NCBI GenBank assembly: GCA_019416865.1
Contig: DXWL01000015.1
Span: 1-47,749 of the forward strand
DNA: 47,749 nucleotides
Direction of reading: 5' to 3'
From: Fusobacterium sp.
Lineage (GTDB): Bacteria; Fusobacteriota; Fusobacteriia; Fusobacteriales; Fusobacteriaceae
Positions 24,852-33,025 of the stretch are shown here, one piece after another (position 1 is the stretch's first letter; every line of letters starts with the position of its first letter). The notes under the pieces were generated by a model. The model worked only from the letters and a program-made list of their open reading frames with translations. It had not been told where the DNA came from and ran no database searches. Both the position numbers and the translations under genes were made by a program.

Positions 24852-25360
24852 CACCTTCCATCTTTAATTTCTATTATACTCCATTTTCTATTACTCAACT
24901 TATAAGTAAATCGGAAATACTGCACATTATCTGTAAAAATAACTGCTCCTGTATTGAAAGCCTTATTTTTATAAAATTCAGGCTTAGTATACATAACTTT
25001 CATCTGTGAAAAATCTATTTTTTTTAGTTCAGATAAAATTTTTCTGTTTACAAAAGTATCATCAAAATACATCTCAATATTTTCAAAATTATTACATTCT
25101 AACTCTGCCTTTAATGTTTTTAACATTTTATCCAAAGCCAGTGCGTCCTCTTTACGCTCCTGCACTAATTTTTTATATTTTTCTGTTATTTTTTGTTCTC
25201 CTGTACCAGAATTTTTTTCAAGAAGTATTTCCAGCTCAGGCAGTTTCCATTCATTTAAAAGTATTTCATATTGTTTCTGCATATTTATTTCATTTCTTTT
25301 AACTCCTGAACATGAAATAAAAAGCAGAGCAGTGAGTAGAGTTATTATTATATTTTTCAT
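24851..25360 (-). CDS. Small lipoprotein of unknown function
   Basis: About 169 residues. Signal peptide with lipobox LFIS-C (Cys17 from the chosen start). The body is helical then beta-rich at the end (AVIFTDNVQYFRFTYKLSNRKWSIIEIKDGR), the pattern of a small NTF2/DUF-like fold, though I cannot place it. The frame is open to 25408, but ATG at 25360 with TAGGAG upstream gives a proper lipoprotein signal. The stop overlaps the RsbW-like gene start. It lies 64 bases after miaA in the same operon. Confidence 0.8.
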   Translation of the reverse strand: MKNIIITLLTALLFISCSGVKRNEINMQKQYEILLNEWKLPELEILLEKNSGTGEQKITEKYKKLVQERKEDALALDKMLKTLKAELECNNFENIEMYFDDTFVNRKILSELKKIDFSQMKVMYTKPEFYKNKAFNTGAVIFTDNVQYFRFTYKLSNRKWSIIEIKDGR

Positions 25361-25424
25361 CAAATATCTCCTACAAACTTCTGATTTATAATACCATAAG
25401 AATTTCAATTTATCAAGTTAAATA

Positions 25425-26336
25425 TTATACATTCTGATTAAAATAATGCTCTGTTATGGATTTTAATATTTCATTTTCTGATTGATTTCCCAAATCAAAC
25501 CACATATATCCATCATCATTATTAAACCAAGTCATCTGTCTTTTTGCATATCTTCTTGAATCTCTCTTTATTAAATTTACAGCAGTTCCAAGAGAGATAT
25601 TTCCTTCAAGATAATCAATAATCTGAGTATATCCGATTATGTTTATTTTTCTTAAAATCTCTCCCCCATATTTTTTATATAGGTTTTCCACTTCATTTAA
25701 AAGCCCCTGTTCCATCATTATGTCCACTCTTTTGTCTATTCTCTTATAAAGAATTTCTCTATCCCTTGTAAGACATACTTTAAGAAAATCATAATTATTG
25801 TTTTTTATATTTTTCTTTGAAAGAACAGAAAATTTTTCACCTGTCATAAGGCATACCTCAACAGCTCTCTCCACTCTTTTTTTATTATTTTTATGGATAG
25901 TTTGAGCTGCTTCAGGATCAAGACTGCATAATTTATCATACAAATCATCTTCTGAAAGCTCCATAAGCTCATCACGAAGTTTTGGATCACTTTCTGGAAG
26001 AGATGAAAGTCCATTTACCACAGAATTTATATAAAGTCCTGTCCCTCCTGTAAGAATTACAGGTTTATTCTCTTTTTCCTTTTCAGCAAGAATTTTATCT
26101 ACAGCTCTTTGATATTCACCCACACTGTATTTATGAGTTGGAGGAAGAACATCAAGCATATAATGCTTAATTCCTTCCATCTCATCCTCTCTTATTTTGG
26201 CAGTGCCTATATTCATTTCCTCATATACCTGTGCAGAATCACATGAAATTATATCTGCTCCAAGTATCTTTGCAAGTTTTAAAGACAGATCAGTTTTTCC
26301 TACTCCAGTAGGACCTGCTAAAACTATACCTCTCAT
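25425..26336 (-). CDS. miaA: tRNA dimethylallyltransferase
   Basis: 303 residues; adds the isopentenyl group to A37 of tRNAs reading UNN codons. P-loop LAGPTGVGKTDLSLKLA (about 6-22), ISCDSAQVYEEMNIGTAK (33-50), TGGTGLYINSVVNGL (about 97-111), and YAKRQMTWFNN near the C-terminus. Normal length. AGGAG six bases before ATG. It follows obgE by 24 bases. Confidence 0.97.
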   Translation of the reverse strand: MRGIVLAGPTGVGKTDLSLKLAKILGADIISCDSAQVYEEMNIGTAKIREDEMEGIKHYMLDVLPPTHKYSVGEYQRAVDKILAEKEKENKPVILTGGTGLYINSVVNGLSSLPESDPKLRDELMELSEDDLYDKLCSLDPEAAQTIHKNNKKRVERAVEVCLMTGEKFSVLSKKNIKNNNYDFLKVCLTRDREILYKRIDKRVDIMMEQGLLNEVENLYKKYGGEILRKINIIGYTQIIDYLEGNISLGTAVNLIKRDSRRYAKRQMTWFNNDDGYMWFDLGNQSENEILKSITEHYFNQNV

Positions 26337-26360
26337 ATAATGCTCCTGTTTTATTTTTTA

Positions 26361-27647
26361 TTATTCTACGAAATCAAATTCAACATCAACTATTCTTATT
26401 GTATCTCCGTCCTGTACTCCTGCATCTCTAAGAGCTTTTTCCATTCCAAGATTTTTAAGCATATGTACAAATGTAATTACAGATTCTTCATCGTAAGTGA
26501 TTACATACTTAGAAAGGATACCATCAATCATAGCTCCTTCAACTTCATATACTCCCTCTTCATCTTGAGTAATAACAAAATCAGGCTTATCACTTTTTTG
26601 AGCTTTTATTACATCAAGAACATTTTCTTCAGCTTCAAGAGGCTCTCTGTCAATTTTTTCTAAAAGTCCCCAAGTGTCATTTATAACTTCTTTAATTCCA
26701 TCTCCCAGTATTACAGAAATAGGATATACCTTTCCTCCTTTTTCCTCTACATAAGATTTGAACTCCTCATATTTATCCATTTCCCACAATAAATCCATTT
26801 TATTTGCAAGAACAAGTTGTTTTTTATCAGCAAGTTTTGAGCTGAATTTTCTAAGTTCTTCATTTATTTTATTGTAATCATCAATAGGATCTCTTCCTTC
26901 CACCCCTGAAACATCTACAATATGATATATCATTTTACATCTTTCAATATGTCTTAGGAATTTATCTCCAAGTCCTACTCCTTCACTTGCACCTTCAATA
27001 AGTCCAGGAATATCAGCTATAACAAATGATTTTCCCTCTGCTACTCTTATTACTCCAAGTTTTGGCTCAAGAGTTGTAAAGTGATATGCTCCCACTTTTG
27101 ATTTCGCAGCAGAAACAATATTGATAAAGCTTGATTTTCCAACAGAAGGATATCCAACAAGAGCCACATCAGCAAGAAGTTTTAACTCAAGTTTTACTCT
27201 TACTTCTGCTCCCTCTCTTCCCTTTCCTGCCATTTTTGGAGCTTTTCTTACAGAGTTTTTAAATCTCTCATTTCCTGCTCCACCTTTTCCTCCTCTTAAA
27301 AATACCCTTTCAACATTAGGCACATTTATATCAAGAAGAAGTTTTCCGCTTTCTGCATCTCTTACTTGAGTTCCTACAGGCACTTTTATTACAAGATTTT
27401 CTCCTGTTTTTCCGAAGCATCTTTTTTTAGCCCCATTTCCACCATTTTCTGCAGCAAATTTCTTTTTAAATTTAAAGTCAACAAGAGTATTTATATTTGG
27501 ATCTCCCACAAATATAACATCTCCTCCGTTTCCTCCGTCCCCACCATCGGGACCTCCGAATTGTATATATTTTTCTCTTCTGAAAGTGGCTGCTCCATCG
27601 CCGCCATTTCCTGCTTTTACAGTGATTACTACTTCATCTATAAACAT
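26361..27647 (-). CDS. obgE: Obg/CgtA GTPase
   Basis: 428 residues; GTPase for 50S maturation and stress control. The glycine-rich Obg fold is first (VKAGNGGDGAATFRREKYIQFGGPDGGDGG, about 11-41), then the G domain with GYPSVGKSSF (about 166-175), DIPGLIEGASEG, NKMDL, and finally the OCT domain (about 345-428; YEVEGAMIDGILSKYV). First gene of the long operon down to rny. Ribosome site AAGGAG. Confidence 0.98.
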   Translation of the reverse strand: MFIDEVVITVKAGNGGDGAATFRREKYIQFGGPDGGDGGNGGDVIFVGDPNINTLVDFKFKKKFAAENGGNGAKKRCFGKTGENLVIKVPVGTQVRDAESGKLLLDINVPNVERVFLRGGKGGAGNERFKNSVRKAPKMAGKGREGAEVRVKLELKLLADVALVGYPSVGKSSFINIVSAAKSKVGAYHFTTLEPKLGVIRVAEGKSFVIADIPGLIEGASEGVGLGDKFLRHIERCKMIYHIVDVSGVEGRDPIDDYNKINEELRKFSSKLADKKQLVLANKMDLLWEMDKYEEFKSYVEEKGGKVYPISVILGDGIKEVINDTWGLLEKIDREPLEAEENVLDVIKAQKSDKPDFVITQDEEGVYEVEGAMIDGILSKYVITYDEESVITFVHMLKNLGMEKALRDAGVQDGDTIRIVDVEFDFVE

Positions 27648-27711
27648 TATACTCTCCTTGTTTTACATAAATATTTTTCTTTTTTGTTAAAAAGCAAAAT
27701 TCCCTCACAAT

Positions 27712-27720
27712 ATTATATCA
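27712..27720 (-). promoter_or_regulatory. Extended -10 promoter of the obgE operon
   Basis: Minus strand TGA-TATAAT, about 65 bases before obgE. No good -35 box. Same string as before tex, ymdB and truB. Confidence 0.55.
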
Positions 27721-27773
27721 TTTTTTATTATTTATAGATATTATTTTTTTATTTTAAATATAAATTATATTAA

Positions 27774-27810
27774 TTATAAAAACAGAGCCTGATACTAAAA
27801 TCAAGCTCTG
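27774..27810 (-). terminator. Terminator of ptsI
   Basis: CAGAGCCTGAT (27783-27793) pairs with ATCAAGCTCTG (27800-27810), eleven pairs with one G-T, followed on the minus strand by TTTTTATAAT. It starts about 30 bases past the ptsI stop. Confidence 0.85.
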
Positions 27811-27839
27811 CTCCCTGTTTTTTTATTTAGTGAAATTAA

Positions 27840-29570
27840 CTATTTTCCGTATACTCTTTTATTAAATTCAGCAACTACTGCCAACACTTCATCAGCTGTT
27901 GTTTGCTCAAGAACTTTTGCCACAAGTTCTTCACATTCTTTTTTATCTAAAGACATGATATTTTTCTTAATTCTTGGCACTGATATAGCTGACATTGAAT
28001 AAGCATCAAGTCCCATTCCGAATAGTATTGCAGTTGCATTTTCATCTCCTGCAAACTCTCCACACATAGATATGCTTATTCCTCCCTCATGAGCTCCCTC
28101 TATTGCGCATTTAATAGCTTGAAGCACTGCAGGGTTATATGAGTTGTAAAGATGAGAAATCTGCTCATTTCCTCTGTCTACAGCAAGTGTATATTGAGTA
28201 AGATCGTTTGTACCTATTGAGAAGAAATCACATTCCTTTGCAAAAGAAGCTGCTCTGAAACATACAGCAGGAGTTTCCACCATTATTCCAAGCTGAATAT
28301 TTTCATCAAAAGCAATTCCTTCTGCTCTTAATTCTTCCATACACTCTTTTAATATTGCTCTTGATCTTCTTACTTCATCAAGAGATATAATCATTGGAAG
28401 CATGATTTTTATATATCCAAATGCAGAAGCTCTAAGTAAAGCTCTGAATTGTGTTTTTAATATTTCAGGTCTGTCAAGACAAACTCTTAATGCTCTCCAT
28501 CCAAGGAATGGATTTTCCTCTTTTGGAAGCTGCATATATGGAAGAGATTTGTCCCCTCCTATATCCATTGTTCTTATTGTTACAGGTTTTCCTTCAAGAG
28601 CCTCAGCAACAGCTTTATAAGCTTCAAACTGTTCATCTTCACTTGGGAATCTGTCATTATTCATAAATAGAAATTCTGTTCTGTAAAGTCCTATTCCTTT
28701 TGCTCCGTTTCTTAAAAGTCCAGGAACATCTTTAGGAGATCCTATATTTGCCCAAGCTCCTACTTTTATTCCATCTTTTGAAACAGCATCTTTATCTTTA
28801 AGCTGTTTTAAAAGTTCTTTTTCAGCAAGATATGCTTCTCTTTTTGCTGTATAAGTTTTTACTTCATCTTCAGTAGGATCTATAATAACTATTCCTTCAA
28901 TAGCATCAACTATTATATCTTGTCCTGTTACAACTTCTCCACAAACAGAACCTGTTCCTACAACTGCAGGAAGTTCAAGTGATCTTGCCATAATAGATGA
29001 GTGAGCTGTTTTTCCACCAATCTCTGTTACAAATGCAAGAGTATTTTCAAGGTCAAGCTGTGCTGTATCAGATGGAGTAAGATCTTTTGTTATTATTATA
29101 GAGTTTGCTGGAAGATTTGAAAGATCTAAAATTTCTGTACCAGTTACATTGTAAAGCCATCTTTTTCCAATATCTTTAAGGTCTGCTGCTCTTTCTCTTA
29201 AATATGGATCTTCAAGATTTGCAAGCATTTCACAGTATCCGTTTATTCCTTGCTCAAGAGCATTTTCAGCTGTTATGTTTTCATCTTCTATAAGTTCTAT
29301 AACTTCATCAAAAAGATCTTCATCTTCTAATAGAGTTATATGTCCGTCAAATATAGCAGCTTTATCTTCTCCAAGACTTTTTGCTGTTCTTTCTCTTATT
29401 GAAAGAAGTTGTTGCTTAGTCATTTCTCTTCCACGAAGAAGTTTATCTTTTTCTATTTCTAGGTTTTTAGCTTCGTTTGTGTCTATGAAAAGTTCATTTT
29501 CTTTGTAAAGATAAACTTTTCCTACTGATATACCTGGTGATGCAGGTATTCCATTTATTACTTTACTCAT
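27840..29570 (-). CDS. ptsI: PTS enzyme I (phosphoenolpyruvate-protein phosphotransferase)
   Basis: 576 residues; takes phosphate from PEP and passes it to HPr. N-terminal HPr-binding and phosphohistidine domain with GGKTAHSSIMARSLELPAVVG (active His near 190), then the PEP-binding barrel with GIGLYRTEFLFM, TMDIGGDK, and the C-terminal FSIGTNDLTQYTLAVDR, SMCGEFAGD. Normal length. It lies downstream of ptsH but separated from it by a 120-bp palindromic element (29618-29737) that ends in a terminator-like T run. Confidence 0.98.
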   Translation of the reverse strand: MSKVINGIPASPGISVGKVYLYKENELFIDTNEAKNLEIEKDKLLRGREMTKQQLLSIRERTAKSLGEDKAAIFDGHITLLEDEDLFDEVIELIEDENITAENALEQGINGYCEMLANLEDPYLRERAADLKDIGKRWLYNVTGTEILDLSNLPANSIIITKDLTPSDTAQLDLENTLAFVTEIGGKTAHSSIMARSLELPAVVGTGSVCGEVVTGQDIIVDAIEGIVIIDPTEDEVKTYTAKREAYLAEKELLKQLKDKDAVSKDGIKVGAWANIGSPKDVPGLLRNGAKGIGLYRTEFLFMNNDRFPSEDEQFEAYKAVAEALEGKPVTIRTMDIGGDKSLPYMQLPKEENPFLGWRALRVCLDRPEILKTQFRALLRASAFGYIKIMLPMIISLDEVRRSRAILKECMEELRAEGIAFDENIQLGIMVETPAVCFRAASFAKECDFFSIGTNDLTQYTLAVDRGNEQISHLYNSYNPAVLQAIKCAIEGAHEGGISISMCGEFAGDENATAILFGMGLDAYSMSAISVPRIKKNIMSLDKKECEELVAKVLEQTTADEVLAVVAEFNKRVYGK

Positions 29571-29609
29571 GTTAAATACCTTCCTTTATACAAAATAGGA
29601 TAAATTCTT

Positions 29610-29737
29610 AAAAAAAAGGGTGCTGCAATGATAATTGTAAAAGTAAAATTTTTCAATATCAATGGTAAGCAGATTAAGAAATTCCTTAATCTGCCATACT
29701 GATAAATTTTTTCTTTTACAACACTCTGCAACAGCCC
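29610..29737 (-). repeat. 120-bp imperfect palindrome (MITE-like) between ptsH and ptsI, terminator-like on the minus strand
   Basis: The two halves are inverted copies. The ends are GGGTGCTGCA (29618-29627) and TGCAACAGCCC (29727-29737). Inside lie TTGTAAAAG / CTTTTACAA (29635-29643, 29713-29721) and a perfect central stem GCAGATTAAG / CTTAATCTGC (29669-29678, 29685-29694). Eight A (29610-29617) give a T run on the minus strand after the whole hairpin. It could be a miniature transposable element (ends resemble the CTGTTGCA-type ends of some IS families, from memory) that now serves as an intercistronic terminator. No coding capacity. Confidence 0.7.
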
Positions 29738-29744
29738 TGTAAAA

Positions 29745-30011
29745 TTAGTCTTTTAAATTTGCAAGAAGTTCTGCTAATTTTTCAACAGCTTCAGTTTCAT
29801 CTGCACCTTCAGCGTGAACAGTTACTTTTGCTCCTTTTTTGATTCCTAAAGATAAAAGTTTTAAAAGAGAAGTTCCTTTAACTCTTTTTCCTTCTTCGTT
29901 TTCAACTTCAATAGCTGAAGTGAAAGTTTTTGCTAAGCTTACAAACTCATTTCCTGGTCTAGTGTGAAGTCCAGTTTCGTTTGTGATTTCTACAGTTTTA
30001 CTACATGCCAT
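29745..30011 (-). CDS. ptsH: PTS phosphocarrier protein HPr
   Basis: 88 residues. TGLHTRPG carries the active His16; KGTSLLKLLSLGIKKG carries the Ser (about 48) equivalent to regulatory Ser46 of Gram-positive HPr. The frame opens at a GTG (30020), but AGGAAGG overlaps that codon, while ATG at 30011 has correct spacing and gives MACSKTVEIT. It has its own promoter (30093-30121), and the palindromic element after it may hold back ptsI expression. Confidence 0.97.
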   Translation of the reverse strand: MACSKTVEITNETGLHTRPGNEFVSLAKTFTSAIEVENEEGKRVKGTSLLKLLSLGIKKGAKVTVHAEGADETEAVEKLAELLANLKD

Positions 30012-30092
30012 TTTTTTCACCTTCCTAAAATATTAAAATTACTTTTAATTGTTTATTTTATATAAATAAAACTTAATTTAAACAGTATACAT

Positions 30093-30121
30093 AGGATATA
30101 AGATTTTCCGTATTTTGTCAA
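30093..30121 (-). promoter_or_regulatory. Candidate promoter of ptsH
   Basis: Minus strand: TTGACA (30121-30116), 17 bases, TATCCT (30098-30093). Perfect -35, 4 of 6 at -10. The leader of about 75 bases before ptsH is AT-rich without clear structure. A weak 8-bp inverted repeat GTTTCAAA / TTTGAAAC (30148-30184) lies just past typA and may be its terminator, but lacks a T run. Confidence 0.5.
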
Positions 30122-30190
30122 TCTTTTATGCCTCTTTATTAATTAAAGTTTCAAAAGTTCACCATCAAATGATTAATTTGAAACCACTCA

Positions 30191-32002
30191 TTAGTTTTTA
30201 TTAAAGTGTCTTCTTCTTTCATTATCAGTTAAATATTTTTTTCTTAATCTGATAAAATTAGGTGTAACTTCTACATATTCATCATCTGATATATAATCAA
30301 GAGCTTGTTCAAGAGTAAGTTTTCTTGGAGGAGCTAATTTTACAGCATCATCTGATCCTGCAGCTCTCATATTAGTAAGTTTTTTAGTCTTACATACGTT
30401 TACAACAAGGTCATTTTCTTTACTGTGTTCTCCTACAACCATTCCCTCATAAACATTGATTCCTGGATCTATAAACATCTCTCCTCTATCTTGAAGAGCA
30501 TTTAAAGCATAAGCTACTGAAACACCTGTTTCTGTTGCGATTAGAACACCTTTCTTTCTTCCTGAAATTGGTCCCTTAAATGGTTCAAAATCATAGAAAG
30601 AGTGGTTTAATATTCCTGAACCTTTAGTATCTGTTAAAAATTCATTTCTGTATCCAATTATTCCTCTTGAAGGAATTTTGAACTCAAGACGAGTATATCC
30701 ATCTTGTCCTGGAGTCATAGAGATAAGTTCTCCTTTTCTGCTTCCAAGTTTTTCAATTACAACTCCGGCAAATGTTTCTTCCACATCAACCACAGCTATC
30801 TCTACAGGTTCATACATTTTTCCATCTATTTCTTTATAAATAACTCTCGGTTTTGATACTTGAACTTCAAATCCCTCTCTTCTCATATTTTCAAGAAGTA
30901 TAGAAAGTTGAAGTTCCCCTCTTCCTTTTACTGTAAAGGCATCTGGAGAATCTGTTGCTTCTACTCTCATACTTACATTTTTTTGAAGTTCTTTCTGAAG
31001 TCTGTCCCAAATATTTCTAGATGTGATATATTTTCCATCTTTTCCTGCAAAAGGAGAGTTATTTACCATAAATGTCATAGCAAGTGTAGGCTCATCTATA
31101 TTTATAAGAGGAAGAGCTTGAGGATCGTTTATATCAGCTATTGTTTCCCCAATATCAAGATTTGAAAGTCCTGCTATAGAAATAATTTCACCTGTTGTTG
31201 CTTCAGGAATTTCAACTCTGTTCAATCCCTCATAACCATAAAGAAGAGATACTTTCTCTTTTATCATTTTTCCATCTCTTTTTATAAGCATAACATCTTG
31301 ATTTTTTCTAACTTTTCCATTGTGAATTTTTCCAACAGCAAGTTGTCCGACATAGTTATCATACTCTATATTAGTGATAAGGAATTGAAGAGGTTTGTTT
31401 TCATCTCCTTCAGGATCGTCAACTTCACTAAGAATTGTTTCAAAAAGAGGAACCATATTATCGCTTGGATCATCTAATTCTCTTTTTGCAAATCCACCTT
31501 TTCCTGATGCATAAAGAACAGGGAATTCTAATTGGTGTTCATTTGCATTAAGTTCCAAGAACAGATCATATACCATATATAATACCTCTTCAGGTCTTGC
31601 ATTTGGTCTGTCCACTTTATTTACAACAACTATTGGCCTGTGTCCTTGCTCAAGTGCTTTTTTAAGAACATATTTTGTTTGAGGCATAGGTCCTTCAAAA
31701 GCATCTACAAGAAGTATAACAGAGTCAACCATTTTCATAATTCTTTGTACTTCTCCACCAAAGTCAGCATGTCCTGGTGTATCTACAATATTTATTTTGT
31801 AGTCTTTATATTTTACAGAAGCATTTTTTGAGAAAATTGTAATTCCTCTTTCACGCTCTATGTCGTTAGAGTCCATTACTCTTTCACTGACTTTTTCCAA
31901 TTCATGTGCTCCAAATACCCCGGCCTGTCTTAACAAACAGTCAACAAGAGTTGTTTTTCCGTGGTCAACATGGGCAATAATTGCGATGTTTTTAATTTTC
32001 AT
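30191..32002 (-). CDS. typA: TypA/BipA ribosome-associated GTPase
   Basis: 603 residues; translational GTPase of the EF-G family tied to ribosome assembly and stress. G domain: AHVDHGKTTLVDCLLRQ (about 9-25), RERGITIFSKNA, DTPGHADFGGEV, NKVDRPNARPEEV. Later the EF-G-like domains and the BipA-specific C-terminal domain (TKKLTNMRAAGSDDAVKLAPPRKLTLEQALDYI split across about 535-575). Follows truB by 24 bases. Confidence 0.97.
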   Translation of the reverse strand: MKIKNIAIIAHVDHGKTTLVDCLLRQAGVFGAHELEKVSERVMDSNDIERERGITIFSKNASVKYKDYKINIVDTPGHADFGGEVQRIMKMVDSVILLVDAFEGPMPQTKYVLKKALEQGHRPIVVVNKVDRPNARPEEVLYMVYDLFLELNANEHQLEFPVLYASGKGGFAKRELDDPSDNMVPLFETILSEVDDPEGDENKPLQFLITNIEYDNYVGQLAVGKIHNGKVRKNQDVMLIKRDGKMIKEKVSLLYGYEGLNRVEIPEATTGEIISIAGLSNLDIGETIADINDPQALPLINIDEPTLAMTFMVNNSPFAGKDGKYITSRNIWDRLQKELQKNVSMRVEATDSPDAFTVKGRGELQLSILLENMRREGFEVQVSKPRVIYKEIDGKMYEPVEIAVVDVEETFAGVVIEKLGSRKGELISMTPGQDGYTRLEFKIPSRGIIGYRNEFLTDTKGSGILNHSFYDFEPFKGPISGRKKGVLIATETGVSVAYALNALQDRGEMFIDPGINVYEGMVVGEHSKENDLVVNVCKTKKLTNMRAAGSDDAVKLAPPRKLTLEQALDYISDDEYVEVTPNFIRLRKKYLTDNERRRHFNKN

Positions 32003-32026
32003 AAATATTCCTTCCTTAAATTTATA

Positions 32027-32884
32027 TTAATAATACTTATATCCTTTTAAACGGTTATTTTTTATTTGTGCCAATCCTAAAAAACTTTTTTCCCAATATA
32101 CTCTATACATTCCATCATTTTTATTAAAAATCAGGGTGTTTCCATTAAGGAAAAGTGTTTTATTCTTTTCTCCTGTAATCTCAATATCAGGACAGACAAA
32201 ATAATTTTCAACTGTACTTATAAAAGACAGCTCTCCACTTACCATAATTTTTTCAATCTCTTCAAGAGTAAAACTTTTTTCAAGGGTTTCTCCTCCTACA
32301 CGAACTCTCACAAGAGAAGTCATAACAGCAAAAGTTTTAAGTTCCTCTCCTATATCATATATAAGAGAACGAATATATGTTCCTTTTGAAACAGAGCATT
32401 TTATTTTTGCTTTTTTTCCATCGAACTCAAGAAGTTCTATATTTTCTATTCTTATTTTTCTCGGAGCTCTCTCTATTGTTTCTCCTTTTCTTGCTAAATC
32501 ATAAAGCTTTTGTCCATTTATTTTTATAGCAGAATACATAGGAGGAATCTGTTCTATATCTCCAATAAATTTTTCTATAACTTCACACAGTTCTGTTTCT
32601 GACACTGAAAAATCTTCTTTTCTGTCAGTAACTACCCCTTCAATATCATAAGTGTCTGTTTTATAACCAAGCTCAAACTCTGCAACATACTCTTTTGAAG
32701 AAGCTTCTATGTCCTGTGCAAGTTTTGTTGCTTTTCCCACACACACAAGAAGAACACCTTCTGCCATAGGGTCAAGAGTTCCTGTATGCCCTATTTTTCT
32801 AGTTGATAAAATCTTTCTAAGTCTGCGTATCACATCAAAAGATGTTATTCCTTTTGGCTTATTGACATTAATAATTCCTTCCAA
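32027..32884 (-). CDS. truB: tRNA pseudouridine(55) synthase
   Basis: 285 residues; makes pseudouridine 55 in the T loop. EGIINVNKPKGITSFDV opens the protein, then KIGHTGTLDPMAEGVLLVC (catalytic Asp about 38), QIPPMYSAIKINGQKLYDLAR, SKGTYIRSLIYDIG. The start is TTG (32884), the only position giving the family N-terminus, with CGGAG eight bases upstream. Usually TruB follows rbfA/infB; here it heads a unit with typA. Confidence 0.96.
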   Translation of the reverse strand: MEGIINVNKPKGITSFDVIRRLRKILSTRKIGHTGTLDPMAEGVLLVCVGKATKLAQDIEASSKEYVAEFELGYKTDTYDIEGVVTDRKEDFSVSETELCEVIEKFIGDIEQIPPMYSAIKINGQKLYDLARKGETIERAPRKIRIENIELLEFDGKKAKIKCSVSKGTYIRSLIYDIGEELKTFAVMTSLVRVRVGGETLEKSFTLEEIEKIMVSGELSFISTVENYFVCPDIEITGEKNKTLFLNGNTLIFNKNDGMYRVYWEKSFLGLAQIKNNRLKGYKYY

Positions 32885-32916
32885 AAAATCAACTCCGTTC
32901 TGATAAGTCAGAATTA

Positions 32917-32925
32917 ATTATATCA
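32917..32925 (-). promoter_or_regulatory. Extended -10 promoter of truB-typA
   Basis: Minus strand TGA-TATAAT. A small hairpin, TTCTGA-CTTA-TCAGAA (32898-32913), covers the predicted transcript start. Confidence 0.55.
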
Positions 32926-32946
32926 TAAAAAACATAAGATTAAAAT

Positions 32947-32977
32947 AAAAAAAAGAGAGAAAGGCTCTCTTTTTTTT
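32947..32977. terminator. Bidirectional terminator after the GH-like lipoprotein gene
   Basis: AGAGAG (32954-32959), 5-nt loop, CTCTCT (32965-32970), flanked by a long A run on one side and T run on the other. It ends the minus-strand unit from 34633. Confidence 0.85.
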
Positions 32978-33025
32978 ATCTGTTCATTTTTAAAAATAAA
33001 AGTTCTGTTATTAAATATTTTCACT

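Noticed and set aside
27366..27737. Plus-strand open frame opposite the start of obgE
   Set aside because: Composition is Ser/Phe/Tyr-rich antisense noise, there is no ribosome site, and it runs through the obgE promoter.
30148..30184. GTTTCAAA / TTTGAAAC inverted repeat after typA as a terminator
   Set aside because: The stem is AT-rich with a 21-base loop and no T run; too weak to call as a separate feature.
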